A stretch of 64,000 bases of DNA from Symbiodinium natans (lineage: Eukaryota; Sar; Dinophyceae; Suessiales; Symbiodiniaceae), in contig CAJNDS010002249.1 in assembly GCA_905221605.1 (NCBI GenBank), positions 225,001-289,000 of the forward strand, given 5' to 3'. A model generated the notes under the pieces. That model was not told the origin of the DNA and searched no databases. It saw nothing but the letters and a program-made list of their open reading frames with translations. Shown one piece after another: positions 9,576 through 21,013 of the stretch. The position numbers were made by a program, and so were the translations under genes. Every line of letters begins with the position of its first letter. Position 1 is the stretch's first letter.

Positions 9576-9917
9576 GTGCCTGGCCTAAACCCTAAACGAC
9601 AGGGATTCAATTAAGGTTTCTCGGGTTTTGGGGTTTAGGGTGGCCCTCACGGGTTTGGGTGTGGCTCAGGATAAACAGCAAAACCGGCGTTTAGGGCTCA
9701 AAGGGTTCGTGGTTTAGGATTTGTACCTGATTCAGCTTTCCCGCCCTTTAGGGGTTTAGGCCCTGAACCCTGAGGCTAGTGACGGCTAGTGTTTTAGGTT
9801 CGGGGGCTTAGGCTTCTGCCCCTCAACTCAATCAACAACTCTCTGGGTACCTAGAGGAACCTATCCAGGAGTTTGGAGTTCAGGAGTTTGGGGATCAGGG
9901 TTGTTATCACCCTAAAC

Positions 9918-9972
9918 AAGAAACCCAAAACCCTAAACCCTAAACCCTAAACCCTAAACCCTAAACCCTAAC
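9918..9972 (-). repeat. CCCTAAA array
   Basis: About seven units. Confidence 0.9.
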
Positions 9973-10230
9973 CCCAAAAAGGATGTAGGGGTTTAGAGGT
10001 TTAGGGTTGAATCCAACACCTAGTACACCCTGCACCGCAACACTACACCTTGCAGCCTGACAAGAGTACCCTAGACCCTAAACCCTAAACCCTAAACCCT
10101 AAACCCTAAACCCGGTTGTAAGGGTTTACATGTTTCGAAGTACCCGAATACATGGGCTATGTTGGCTAGGCTTAGTTCTTGCTTGTGTCCATGGTCTGCT
10201 TCATTTCAATGCACATTTGGGGCAGTCTAC

Positions 10231-10344
10231 AAACCGGGTTTTGGAGTACAATACTTCAATATGTCTTTTTGGTTCTGGGTTCCGATTATAGCTACTTATA
10301 CCTAAAGAGTATATAATTTTTCCAGGGTCTACCCCAAAGTAAGG
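10231..10344 (+). mobile_element. I-family repeat, copy 1
   Basis: GAGTACAATACTTCAATA, GGTTCTGGGTTCCGATTATA and TTTTTCCAGGGTCTACCCCA recur at 11176-11287 and 28731-28880. The ends are weakly inverted (TTTTGGAGTA / TACCCCAAA). Confidence 0.8.
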
Positions 10345-10599
10345 CAAACAAGAACAGACAAACGTAGTCAAACATAGTTCTTCACTCGAATGTTTTCTGT
10401 GGATAATCGGGTGCTTACAGCATTTAGGAGTTAGGGGTTTTCATTCGCCCAGGTGACACCTGCAAGGATGTGGGCAGGAATCAATTACGACGGGGCTGGG
10501 CGTCGTCGCAGGAACGTAGCTTGGCTCAGTCTCGCAGGTGTATGCGGGTGCTAGTCTGCCGCGTTGGTCCTCTTCGACCCCTCAGTTTTTGTGATGTTC

Positions 10600-10645
10600 T
10601 CTCTTTGTCTCTTTGTCTCTTTCTCTCTCTCTCTCTCTCTCTTTT
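10600..10645 (+). repeat. CT-rich microsatellite
   Basis: (CT)n with TTTGTCTC interruptions. Confidence 0.9.
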
Positions 10646-11175
10646 TGCCCCTCCGTCATGGTATATAGCATCTGGCACAGGGTGCCAGCAGTGTTTAAAG
10701 AACAGCTGATATAGTTCAAGTCGAAAACGAGTCTTGGTGAAGGTGGAGGCTTCAGGATGTGCATAGATTTTTCACTCCGAGGGCCTAGAGTGTTGGTAAT
10801 GATTTTGGCACGAACTGCGACCTACTGAAACCTTGCCACCGTACCAAAATCCTTGCGCCAGCCGACGTCCACAGAAAGCTTCCTCAGGGTAGCTTAATAG
10901 AGCTTGTGATCTAAACTCGTCTTTGTGCACCCTGCTACTAGGTTAGCGACGGTTTTGTTGCAGCTCTTTGAGCGACCTACCCAATGCTCCAGTAAACCCT
11001 GACCTATCACCCTAAACCCTAAACCCCTCAGAACCCTAAACCAGAAGGATCCTAAAGCCTTAAGTCCTATCCACTGCCAGTCCTGGGATCTCAATCTCAT
11101 CTCCAACAAAGCCGACAGTGAAAAGACCAGTATCTGCCCGGAGGGCACGTGGCTGTTGCTTTGGCTGCAATGGTA

Positions 11176-11287
11176 TTCAGGGTTTTAGGTACTATACTTT
11201 GATCTTTTTCTTTGGTTCTGGGTTCCTATTATAGCTACTTATACCGAAATGTGTGTACTTTTTTTCCAGGGTCTACTCCAAAGCAGG
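11176..11287 (+). mobile_element. I-family repeat, copy 2
   Basis: Same word order as 10231-10344, with TTTTTTCCAGGGTCTACTCC. Confidence 0.8.
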
Positions 11288-11575
11288 GTTTAGGGTTGCA
11301 ATGGTATCCCATTCCTCCTGCACCTTACCCTTAACCCTAAAAACCCTCAAAACCCTCAAAACCCTAAAAACCCTAAAAACCCCAAAGCCCTAAAAGCCCA
11401 AACACCCTGAAAAGACCCTTAAACACCCTTAAAACCCTTAAAATCCCTAAAAAACCTAACTCTTCTCGACCTGTGCACCTCCTAGGCTACCAGGGCATCG
11501 GGGCTTAAGGTTTTCAGGGCTCACAAAGAGTCCAGGGGTTTAGGTCTCTAAACCCTAGGCCCTGAACCCGAAACC

Positions 11576-11650
11576 CGAAACCCTAAACCCTAAACCCTGA
11601 ACCCTGAACCCTGAACCCTGAACCCTGAACCCTGAACCCTGAACCCTAAA
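11576..11650 (-). repeat. CCCTAAA/CCCTGAA array
   Basis: Two or three CCCTAAA units then about eight CCCTGAA units: a locally homogenised variant. Confidence 0.95.
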
Positions 11651-11685
11651 CAGAGCCCGGACCCTTCATCCGAGACAAACACCGC

Positions 11686-11830
11686 TTACTGTTGGTTCGT
11701 AGGGAATGGGGGGAATGAGGTGCCCTATATAATCCCTTAAAGGGTATAGGGTTTAGAGTTTAGGGTTTAGGGTTTATAAGGCGGGATCTAGGGTACCTCA
11801 TTCCCTCATTCCCTACTAACCAACAGCAAG
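11686..11830 (+). mobile_element. D-family MITE copy with duplicated right arm
   Basis: Left arm TTACTGTTGGTTCGTAGGGA, right arm CATTCCCTACTAACCAACAG. Between them are CCCTTAAAGGG and four telomeric units. A second right arm (CCCTACTAACCAACAGTAAG) lies at 11872-11891 beyond another telomeric stretch. Confidence 0.85.
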
Positions 11831-12316
11831 GGGTTTAGGGTTTAGGGTTTGGGGTTTAGGGTTTAGGGTATCCCTACTAACCAACAGTAAGAACCTCCAC
11901 AGCCCAAGGAAGAAAATGGATGTCTGCTCGGGCTCAAAGTGGGATGGCACCTCGGATCAGTTAGTTTGAGGGTTTTGGGTTTAGGGTTTAGGGTTTAGGG
12001 TTTAGGGGGCACACAAACCTCTAGTGATTGCTTTTGCGGGTTTGCGTCGTCCACTGTTCTTGGCTGGAAGCCCTTCCCCTTAAATCCTCAAACCTAATCC
12101 CCAACCCTAAACCCTACAGAACCTCCAAATAAATGCCACCTCCAAGGCAGGGCTTTCTTACTAGAACCTCAACGTTGAGGGTTCCACCCTGACCCTAAAC
12201 CGTAAACCCTAAACCCCAGCCTCTCCAAATTATGGGCTCTGAAAAGAAAAGTTTCGAAGTTTCAGGGCTTCGAATTTGACAAAACCTCAGCTTCAGAACT
12301 TCTAATATCACAGCCT

Positions 12317-12336
12317 CCACGTTGGGGGGGGGGGGG
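12317..12336 (+). repeat. Poly-G tract
   Basis: About 14 G in unique-looking sequence. Confidence 0.9.
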
Positions 12337-12498
12337 TTCAGCCATTAAAAATCTCAAAAATAAACGGGCTCATAGTAAGGACACCAAAACAGACCATGTT
12401 TTCGAGAAGTAACCATATCGTCCACATCAGCAGCACGCTTGTTGCTGCTACACCCTGGCCCAAAAACTAACCCTAGAGCACCAACAGGGGCTAGGGTT

Positions 12499-12628
12499 TA
12501 CGTGAGCCTCTAATGTAGTTCCTTTTTCGGGCGAGTCATCGAAGATTCTAGTATACTACCCTAAACCCTAAACCCTAAACCCTAAACCCTAAACCCTAAA
12601 AAAGGTACTATATAGGAGCCTTTAGGTA
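12499..12628 (+). mobile_element. A-family MITE carrying a C-strand telomeric insertion
   Basis: Left arm TACGTGAGCCTCTAATGTAG and core TTCTAGTATACTACC are intact; then about six CCCTAAA units replace the CCCC spacer; the right arm AAAAGGTACTATATAGGAG ends AGGTA. The rest of the element is uninterrupted. Confidence 0.85.
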
Positions 12629-12657
12629 GGGTTGCCAGCCTTGCCGGCAAGCCATCT

Positions 12658-12774
12658 TACTGTTGGTTAGTAGGGAATGGGGGAATGAGGTGCCCGAAAT
12701 ATCATCCCTTAAAGGGTATATTTAGGGGGATATATGGTACCGCATTCCCTCATTCCCTACTAGCCAACACTAAG
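12658..12774 (+). mobile_element. D-family MITE copy
   Basis: ACTGTTGGTTAGTAGGGAAT ... CCCTTAAAGGGTATA ... CCCTCATTCCCTACTAGCCA. Inverted arms of about 35 bp with few mismatches. Confidence 0.85.
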
Positions 12775-12785
12775 CCATGTGGCAG

Positions 12786-12860
12786 GCGTGTTTTCCGGAG
12801 TCTGTACCGATGGTACCACCATGAACACCAAGAACGAAGCGTGCGGTGGACGGAGACGTC
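12786..12860 (+). CDS. Putative exon
   Basis: Lies just after a D-family MITE; acceptor GTGGCAG, donor CGTC|GTGAGT (strong). After two leading bases it reads VFSGVCTDGTTMNTKNEACG, two Cys and an acidic/Thr-rich centre, similar in tone to other Gly-start exons. Another frame is open too, so moderate-low confidence. Confidence 0.35.
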
Positions 12861-12904
12861 GTGAGTCTCGCCTGGGGCGTTAGAACTTAGACCCTAATTC
12901 CACG

Positions 12905-13008
12905 CCGAAACCCTAGACCCCAAACCCCAAACCCGAAACCCCAAACCCCAAACCCTAAACCCTAAACCCCAAACCCTAAACCCTAAACCCTAAACCCTAA
13001 ACCCTACC
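12905..13008 (-). repeat. CCCAAAC/CCCTAAA array
   Basis: About 14 units, CCCCAAA variants first then CCCTAAA. Confidence 0.9.
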
Positions 13009-13869
13009 TACCTGGAGGGCAGCTGCAGGGGTGCTTTCTGGAGTGCGATTCCTTTTCTCTTTTTGGTCTTTTCAGGGCCATGTGGGGCTTCACGATTTGG
13101 AGGTTAGGGGGTTTAGGGTTTAGGGTTTAGGGTTTAGTGTTTAGGGAACTGAGGCGTGGTTTGGGCTGGTTGGGGGACTTTGCTCAAGGCATTGGTTCGT
13201 CAGCTATGGAAGCTACGTAATGCTTCGGCTCACCACACGCAGGTTCTAATGTTGCGAAGTTGTTCTGAATTCTGGGTCATTGTTGAGAATCATTTTCATT
13301 TTGGTTGAGTACTTAAGCTCAGGAACAAAATGACAATTCTTACCCCCCCAACAACGTTCAGCCATGCATGACCTACCCGAAGAGCTAGCCGATGATTGAG
13401 CCTAGAGTCCTGCAAAGCTAGCCCAAAACCAGGAACCATGGAGTGAAACGGATAGGTCACAAGCATCTCACACAGCCTGCAACCAGCCAGGAACTATGCA
13501 GATGCCCTGATGAGTCCCTCTAGAACTACCCTTGAAGCTCAGCCCAATCCTCCACGCATTATCAGAACAGATGCCTTCTGTTCATTGAACCAGGACGGAA
13601 TGCATTAACATCAGGGGTTTCCCCCTCACGCCAAGAGCCATTGCAGGATCCCGTGCACGAAATCAAAATCGCAGCAAAATCATTGATATGGGATGGAGGG
13701 CGGGCGGAGTGTAAAAACAATCTAGAAACACGGATGAATCTCCAAACCCTGAACCGTAAATCCTAAACCCTAAACCTTTATTGATCATCCCAGGGTGCCA
13801 GACGTCGGAATAACCAGATGGACAGGGCATCCGGAGCCCGGCATCATGGCAGCATTGGGGGTAGTTCGC

Positions 13870-13950
13870 CCGCACCCCCCCCTCCCACCCCTACTCCCCC
13901 ACTCCTCCCCCCGCTCCCCTGCCCAACTCCTCCCCTCCTCTCCCCCGTGT
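13870..13950 (+). repeat. C-rich pyrimidine tract
   Basis: CCCCCCCTCCCACCCCTACT-type low-complexity DNA; open frames in it are Pro-rich artefacts. Confidence 0.85.
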
Positions 13951-14019
13951 CCGGTGTCGCTCATTTCCATTGATATAGAATTAAGTCGTAGCATCTCCGA
14001 GCGTTTTAGGTTATAACAT

Positions 14020-14950
14020 TGTAACATAGCAACTTAATAGAATAATCCTAGTCATATTCACATCACTAGTAATGAAAGATTATAGAATTTCATATACGTT
14101 TTTTATATCATAATCTCAAACGATCAGAAACATAAGAACTAGGTCATATAACCATACCGCCCAACATATAAACACATGTAGTATAATATGATATGATAAC
14201 ATGTAATATAATAAGATTATCGTATAGTAATGTAACAGTACTTCGATGAAGGGTTTTTTACAAGTAGTAATATAATAAATATACAAGTAACAGAATAGAG
14301 TCGTACAATCATGACATGAAATAGTAGTACACAAATGTACTGCAATGAGATACTCGTACATTAGGATAATATGGCATAATCAGATAATCAAGCAATCATC
14401 TATTCATCAACTCATATAAGCATATGCATAATATTTATATATACCTATATTATATATTCATATATATATATATACATATCAATAAATAATTGTATCAATA
14501 CATATATATATATATATATAGTTGCATATATATATATGCACATTCTTATAGAATCATGTAAAGATTTTTTATTACAAGGACATACCTACCTGTTTATTAG
14601 TACATTGATACATGACTAAGTAATATAATATTGTAAACAAAAAATCATACATGGCATAAGAATCTAAGAATAGAATAGTATAGTAGTTTGTTTTTTAATC
14701 GTAGAACATACGGTTTATACGTACATATATACATGTATTTATTTGTTTATCTATTTTATTAATATCATACTATAGGAATCCTGATACAATAACATTCAAA
14801 TATCAGAGATTCTAGTATATCAAGATAATAATGCTAATGTATGAACGTAAAACATGTGAGTGCAATTGCCCATTGTGCTTTTCCATTATGACAGCAATGC
14901 AACGATGTAGTACAATACGAATTTAGCATAATACTGTGTGTGTACCAAAG
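14020..14950. other. AT-rich island 1
   Basis: Abrupt drop in GC for about 930 bp, rich in ATAATAT/TATATAT words including a TATATATA run at 14460-14540. No telomeric units inside, unlike its surroundings. The same vocabulary (ATAATA, CATAATA, TAGAATAGTA) recurs at 26600-27070 and 51010-51180. No coding signal. Confidence 0.8.
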
Positions 14951-15395
14951 TTTAAACGTCTTCTTCGGCGAGATGTAGCTTCTTATGTCATTGGCGACTC
15001 AGGGCCCGGGTTCAGGGGTGAAGGTTTGGAGATTTTATTGCAGTCGTTTGGGTCCCGAAATTTTGTCTCAGGGTGTTCTGTTCAGGTGGCAGGTTATCTT
15101 TAGGATTCCTAGGGTCTAAGGTTTAGGGTTCACGGTTCAGGGTTTAGGGTTTTGGCGGCCCATCTTGTGTTGACGAAGTGCGCTCGGCATGTTACCCGGG
15201 AGCTCTAGCTCGCTTGCTGCTGAGTGTTCCGCATCTCCCATGTAGAGCCCAATGCCCCTTGCTGAAAGGCTCCTATGTACCCCGAAACCCTAAACCCTAA
15301 ACCCGAAACCCTAAACCCTAAACCCTAAACCGTGCTAGTTTAAGGGGCGGGAGCATCCCAAGGTGCCCTGATTATTAGGGGCCACCTTATGCTAG

Positions 15396-15498
15396 TACCT
15401 GAAGGCTCCTATGTGCCTATGCAGTACCTTTTTGGGGTCGTATACCAGAATCCCCAGAAAACCAGCCCCGAAAAAAACTACATTAGAGCCTTCAGGTA
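15396..15498 (+). mobile_element. A-family MITE copy
   Basis: TACCTGAAGGCTCCTATGTG ... GGGGTCGTATACCAGAATCC ... ACTACATTAGAGCCTTCAGG-TA. Confidence 0.85.
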
Positions 15499-15619
15499 TA
15501 TAAACCCTAAAGCCTAAACCCTCAACTCGGTAACCCCCCCAAAAGGGACCAGAGTTTCGGAAAGTGACCCTAAGCCTAAAACCGAAAACCTAAACCCTAA
15601 ACCCTAAACCCTAAACCAG

Positions 15620-15678
15620 CTGAGGCGGGTTTATGGCCAGGCCGGGAGCAATGCCGACAAGGTCTGCATCCACGGCGG
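15620..15678 (+). CDS. Putative exon, YG-type
   Basis: Acceptor CCCTAAACCAG, donor GGCGG|GTATTT. Reads LRRVYGQAGSNADKVCIHGG from the first base, leaving two bases that pair in phase with the one-base lead of the island at 16828. The VYG-x-x-G-S-x-x-D-x-V-x-I pattern looks like a beta-prism (jacalin or VMO-I) strand pair, which is a resemblance only. Confidence 0.45.
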
Positions 15679-15719
15679 GTATTTTGGTCTGGATTTTGTC
15701 CCTGTTTGTTCACCCTTTT

Positions 15720-15772
15720 CGGGTTTAGGGTTTAGGGTTTAGGGTTTCGGGTTTAGGGTTTAGGGTTTAAGG
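15720..15772 (+). repeat. TTTAGGG array
   Basis: Seven units with one TTTCGGG, following the exon at 15620 and running into an A-family MITE. Confidence 0.9.
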
Positions 15773-15774
15773 TT

Positions 15775-15864
15775 TACCTGAAGGCTCTAATGTCGCTCCT
15801 TTTTGGTTTAGCTAAGGGGATTCGAGTATACTACCTCAAGAAGGTACTACACAGGAGCCTTTAG
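15775..15864 (+). mobile_element. A-family MITE copy
   Basis: TACCTGAAGGCTCTAATGTC ... GGGGATTCGAGTATACTACC ... AGGTACTACACAGGAGCC. Confidence 0.8.
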
Positions 15865-16827
15865 TCAGGGACTGGGGCGTTTACGACATGCCCTACAAAC
15901 AGTTAAACAGTTCCGAGGAGCAAGCCTATTGAGGACCTAGAGTCGGCTCTTTGTTTAGGGTTTCGGTTCACTTCTAAGCCCCGTTGAATCAAAAAAGGGT
16001 ACCCTTTTATTCCTGGGTCTTGGGTGTAAACCCAGTGTCGACCCTAAGTGAATCACAGCCAGCTTGGGACACTGCAACCTCCTGCAGATGACAGCGCAGC
16101 TCCTGCCGAGGATGGGGTTTGGGGTTTAAGGTTTAGGGTTTGCGGTCTGGGGTCTGGGACCCTAAGCCCTAAACCCTAAAACCCTAAACCCTAAACCCTA
16201 AACCTAAACCCTAAACCCTGGGGTTTGGGGTTTGAGGTTTGGGGTTGGGGCATTAAGTTCACAGAATCGAACACATTCCCTACAACTTGGCCTCCGGCAG
16301 CATGCCGGTTAGGGTTTAGGGTGAAGGGTTGAGGGTGTAGGGTTTAGGGTTTAGGGTGTAGGGTTTGGGGTTTAGGGCTTCACCCTACACTGGGTTGTGC
16401 TTATAATTCCCCTTCTTTCCTTACAAGGGTTCAAACATTTTTCTCAAAGGGTTTAGGGTTTAGGGTTTAGGGTTTGGGTTTGGGGTTTAGGGTTTAGGGT
16501 TTAGGGTTTAGGGCACAACTCAGAAAACCCACAACCCTGGATGGATAAGAGGGCAGTGGGAGTGGCATTGCTGTCGATTCAAACGATGGAGTTCATACCC
16601 CCAATATAGAGAGCACATTTTTGTCATACTAGGGTAGGCCAGGCGGCACCATTCCCTTTTTCGGCTCCGGGGGTTTAGGGTTTTTAGGATTTAGGGTTTC
16701 AGTTTAAGTTTTTCTCACCGGTTGCTGAAGGTGATTTAGATCCCTACCATCAAAAACTTACACTTCGTTCCCCAGTGAACCGTAAACCCTAAACCCTAAA
16801 CCCTAAACCCTGCTGGTATCTTCTCAG

Positions 16828-16890
16828 GCATTGCCAAGGCACGCACAATTCAGCATCTGTGACTGCAATATGGCAGTTGAAGCTCGTTGC
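16828..16890 (+). CDS. Putative exon
   Basis: Acceptor GGTATCTTCTCAG after a C-strand array. With one leading base (phase matching 15678) it reads HCQGTHNSASVTAIWQLKLV, whose W-x-L-x-L ending parallels W-E-V-Q-L at 43881. The zero-lead frame (SICDCNMAVEARC) is also plausible, so the frame is unsettled. Confidence 0.3.
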
Positions 16891-17316
16891 GTTACCCTAA
16901 ACCCTAAACCCTAAACCCTAAACCCGTAACCCGAAACACCGGGTTTAGACTCATCCATTGTTGTTCCGATGAAGAATGGAGATTTTCCTGGATTCTCCCT
17001 CGTGTTCGGGTACATAGCCAAATCCCAGCAGGAAGTGCATGTGCTTCATGGTTCTCGGCCAAGGTCCAAGCTCTAAACCCTAAATCCTAAGCCCCTTTGC
17101 GAACTATGACAATTCGGCCTGCAGACCCTAAACCCTGGACACCAATTCCCTAGACCCTAGCCCTAAACCCTACGTCCCTAAATCCCTAAACGGCTAATCT
17201 TGTCAGCTTTCTGGACTTAACTGCGCCCGTAGCTACCCGGAACTGGAGAGATGTGGGGGCGGGTTTAGGGCGTAGGGCTTATAGGGATTAGGGTCTAGGT
17301 TTCTAGGGCTTCCTAA

Positions 17317-17386
17317 ACCCTAAACCCTAAGCCCTAAGCCCTAAGCCTTAAACCCTAAACCCTAAACCCTAAACCCTAAACCCCAT
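17317..17386 (-). repeat. CCCTAAA array
   Basis: Nine units, a few CCCTAAG, before the small exon at 17436. Confidence 0.95.
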
Positions 17387-17435
17387 CCTGTAGCACTGCC
17401 AAACAGCGCTGGCTTACCGTTTGTCATTCCTCTAG

Positions 17436-17477
17436 GTCCTTGCGTAAACAGCGGTCAGCCTTGTCTGGCGATTTGGG
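17436..17477 (+). CDS. Putative short exon
   Basis: Very good acceptor (CCGTTTGTCATTCCTCTAG). After two leading bases it reads PCVNSGQPCLAIW and reaches GGG|GTTTAGGG. Two Cys in 13 residues fits the Cys-rich theme. Short, so weakly supported. Confidence 0.35.
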
Positions 17478-17520
17478 GTTTAGGGTTTAGGGTTTAGGGT
17501 TTAGGGTTTAGGGTTTAGGG

Positions 17521-17716
17521 CTACTTGGAGGTTCATGGTACTTAGTATCCAATTATAACTGTACTTATTTAACCCACTTATAAGCCCCTTCAATGCCCCA
17601 ATAGGGCTATTTGTAAGTACAGTTATTATAACTTATAACCCTAAACCCTAAATCCTAAACCCTAAACGCTAAACGGTTCTAATTGGTTAATAGTTAGTAA
17701 GTACCATGCCTGCAAG
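17521..17716 (+). mobile_element. B-family MITE with telomeric insertion
   Basis: CTACTTGGAGGTTCATGGTA at the left; right end AGTAAGTACCATGCCTGCAAG. Internal ATAACTGTACTTATTT / AAGTACAGTTATTATA arms are inverted. About four CCCTAAA-like units sit in the right half. Confidence 0.8.
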
Positions 17717-18038
17717 TAGGGTAGGCCTTCACTGTTAGCCCTAAACACACAATGTGGCAATCGGCTTCGTTGAGGGTTGAGGGTTTGGGGTTTAGGGTTT
17801 AGGGGTAGGGTTAGGGTGTAGTGTGTACGTTTTGGGTTTAGGGCGCATGGGCAAACCCGACATTTGGTTCAGGGACGTGGGCAACCAAAGCCCAAACGCC
17901 CCGCTCAGAATTATTTCGACTACACCTGCGGAGATAACGGCCTTCTTGCCGGATTCAAGGAGTCTTGGCAATTCAAACCAATGGGCTTGATTGCGCTTGC
18001 TAAGTAACCCTACGTCTCTTGGTTTGGAGTTGCGCGAC

Positions 18039-18174
18039 TCGCGGTTTGGGAGTTATGGAGCGAGTAGGGGTTGGGTTTCGTGTTTGTTTGGGGGGAAAAC
18101 CTACCGTCGCGGCTTGGTAGTTATGGAGCGAGTAGGGGTTGGGTTTCGTGTTTGCTTGGGGGGAAACCTACCGT
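18039..18174 (+). repeat. Tandem duplication, 68-bp unit x2
   Basis: TCGCGG-Y-TTGG-K-AGTTATGGA... is repeated with a 68-bp period and only a few differences. It does not contain TTTAGGG arrays. Confidence 0.85.
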
Positions 18175-18393
18175 AACCTACTTCTGCGCCCTTAGGAAAA
18201 GGAGGAGTGGAACCTGATGTACTTGGCTACCTGATTTTTTGGGTGTCAACAGCTTGGAATACACTTAATCCTTCTTCCATTTTGCCCGCGCTTGGTGCAC
18301 GAAGCCAAGGAATACGAGCGCCGGAGAAGCATTAAGTTCTCGTGCGGCCAGCCTGCACTTGTCGCCCGCCCAAGCCCCCTAGGGTTGATGGTG

Positions 18394-18488
18394 TACCTAA
18401 AGGCTCGTCTGTAGTACCTCTTTCAGGGTAGTATACTAGAATCCGCCATATCTAACCCAAAAAGGAAGTACATAAGAGCCTTCAGGTA
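18394..18488 (+). mobile_element. A-family MITE copy
   Basis: TACCTAAAGGCTCGTCTGTA ... GGGTAGTATACTAGAATCC ... ACATAAGAGCCTTCAGGTA. Confidence 0.85.
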
Positions 18489-18521
18489 GGGCTTCGGGTA
18501 CTATATCTCTGCGTCTAGCCA

Positions 18522-18620
18522 TACCTAAGAGCTCCTATGTAGTACCTTTCTGGGGTAATATACTAGACCCCTCGCCCCTTTCAGTAACCCCAAAAGGAAC
18601 TACATTAGAGCCTTGAGGTA
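18522..18620 (+). mobile_element. A-family MITE copy
   Basis: Second copy 33 bp downstream in the same orientation: TACCTAAGAGCTCCTATGTA ... TACATTAGAGCCTTGAGGTA. Confidence 0.85.
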
Positions 18621-18785
18621 GAAGCCCAACGCATCTGAAAGGGTGTCGGTGGCCTCATTTGCTGGCACAGGTATTACTCCCAGAGGGTACAATCCTGGAG
18701 TACTGCTATTGAATTAGATATTCCCCCCTCCCCGCTCCCAAAACAAAAGACACATGTATATACATATATGTATACACATCTATAA

Positions 18786-19400
<615 letters not shown>

Positions 19401-19404
19401 GCAC

Positions 19405-19660
19405 GTCGTAGTGGTAGTAGTAGTAGTAGTAGTAGTAGTCGTAGTCGTAGTGGTAGTGGTAGTGGTAGTGGTAGTGGTAGTGGTGGTGGTGGTGGTGGTA
19501 GTGGTGGTAGTAGTAGTAGTAGTAGCAGTAGTAGTAGTAGTAGTCGTCGTCGTCGTCGTTGTCGTCGTCGTCGTAGTAGTAGTAGCAGCAGCAGCAGTAG
19601 TAGTAGTAGTAGTAGTAGTAGTAGTTGTTGTTGTTGTTGTGGTTGTGGTTGTTACCGCCG
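19405..19660 (+). repeat. Trinucleotide mosaic (GTA/GTG/GTC/GCA/GTT)n
   Basis: Blocks of different trinucleotides abut each other in register, giving a poly-Val/Ala frame. Continuous in phase with the (AGT)n block, so probably one evolving array. Confidence 0.95.
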
Positions 19661-19679
19661 CCGGTTTCTGCGACCCATA

Positions 19680-19704
19680 CCCCCCCCCCCCCCCCCCCCC
19701 CCCC
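19680..19704 (+). repeat. Poly-C tract
   Basis: 24-25 C followed by TCACCCCACCCCC. Confidence 0.95.
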
Positions 19705-19847
19705 TCACCCCACCCCCACTCTTTGTCTTTGTGTTGTTGTTGTTGTCGTTGTCGTTGTAGTAATGATAATAATCATAATCAAATTAGCGTAATAATTAAA
19801 AAAATAACAAAAATAAAAACCACTAAACAATGCGAAGCCCGCGGCAG

Positions 19848-19936
19848 GCAGAGAGATGCGTCCAGTTGTGAAGGCCTTTGATTGCACTGACAGCGGATGC
19901 AGGCCGCTTCTCGCGAGTTTCGGACAAGCCCAGAGG
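19848..19936 (+). CDS. Putative exon, Gly-start type
   Basis: Acceptor CCCGCGGCAG, donor CAGAGG|GTCCAC. After two leading bases it reads REMRPVVKAFDCTDSGCRPL and continues ASFGQAQR. The C-T-D-S-G-C core matches C-D-T-S-G-C at 32902. Same length (89 nt) and same phases as the next island at 20702, suggesting exon duplication. A G-strand array follows from 19948. Confidence 0.4.
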
Positions 19937-20248
19937 GTCCACTTGTAGGGTTCAGGGTTTAGGGTTACTGGTTTAGGATTTAGGGTTTAGGGTTAAGGGT
20001 TTAGGGTGTAGGGTTCAGGGTTTCGGGTTTAGGGTGTAGGGTTTCGGTTTTCAAGTTTAGGGTTTAGGGTTTGAGTACCCATCAACCATCCCAATATATG
20101 GTTTAATGGGGTACCGAGTTCCATCATACTGTGGTCAAAATACATGGACCCTCTAGTAGGTCAGGGGATGTGGGGCGATGGGCGGGCCAACCCCTAAATC
20201 GACACGCTTTTTTTGCCCGGACGGAGGGACCCGTCCCCCGTCCTCCTC

Positions 20249-20419
20249 GGTGGTTCATGGGTTCCTAAAGGCCCCCATGTGGTACAGTACCTTTTTGGAA
20301 CCCAAAAAGTGACTAAATTGGAGACTCCAGGTACTTAGAAGTAGGATAGAAAACCAGTTATAGCCATACTTGAACTGCTGATAAGCCCACTTGTACCTAC
20401 CCTTGAACCTCCGAGTGTG
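20249..20419 (+). mobile_element. B-family MITE with nested A-family MITE
   Basis: Outer ends GTGGTTCATGGG and CCCTTGAACCTCC are inverted. Inside, 20263-20332 is an A-family copy (CCTAAAGGCCCCCATGTGG ... GGAGACTCCAGGTA). Confidence 0.75.
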
Positions 20420-20701
20420 GCACGCCTCTTCTACGTCGTCATTGATCGTTGAACGTGTGCCATCCATGTGACCGTAATTTGTCTGACTTCCCAGTTGGTA
20501 GCACGTTTGTGTTCATATGTGCCATGCTGTCTGTATTTCTCCCAGACCCGGGCTTAAACAGTTCGCCAGATGCGCCGGCAGACCCGCCCGACACCCTAAA
20601 CCCTAAACCCTAAACCCTATAGACCCTACACTCTGAACCCAAACCCTCAACCTTGACAGAAACCCTATAAACCCTAAACCCAAATTCTTTTTGTTGCACA
20701 G

Positions 20702-20790
20702 GCATCCTTAAGGTTCACCTAGCTCCACTACGGTGCTGCACCACCAGGGCCTTGTGCGCCAACGACGATTGCAAGATCAAGCCTTTCTGC
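20702..20790 (+). CDS. Putative Cys-rich exon, Gly-start type
   Basis: Acceptor TTCTTTTTGTTGCACAG, excellent. After two leading bases it reads ILKVHLAPLRCCTTRALC then ANDDCKIKPFC and ends TGC|GTGAAGG; a stop follows in frame at the end of the island. The CKI-x-C|GTG end is shared with 32902. Five Cys in 29 residues suggests a disulphide-rich segment. Poly-T/poly-G low complexity follows. Confidence 0.5.
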
Positions 20791-20944
20791 GTGAAGGCGC
20801 ATACAAACTCGGAGCCTCGCTCTTAATTTCAGATTTTTTTTTTTGTTTTGCGGGGGGGGGGGGGGCTTTGCAGGGTTTACGTTTAGAGTTGTTATGCCCG
20901 TAAACTCAGAAGTTTTTTTGGAGTTTGAGGGTTAAACAATTTAG

Positions 20945-20945
20945 T

Positions 20946-20988
<43 letters not shown>

Positions 20989-21013
20989 GGGGGGGGGGGG
21001 GTGGGGGGGGGGG
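20945..21013 (+). repeat. Long poly-G tract with rare T
   Basis: About 70 bp of G broken by three T. A likely strong quadruplex or slippage site and assembly-sensitive. Confidence 0.95.

Noticed and set aside
19411-19881. Poly-Val/Ala protein
   Set aside because: Frame through a trinucleotide mosaic and poly-C.
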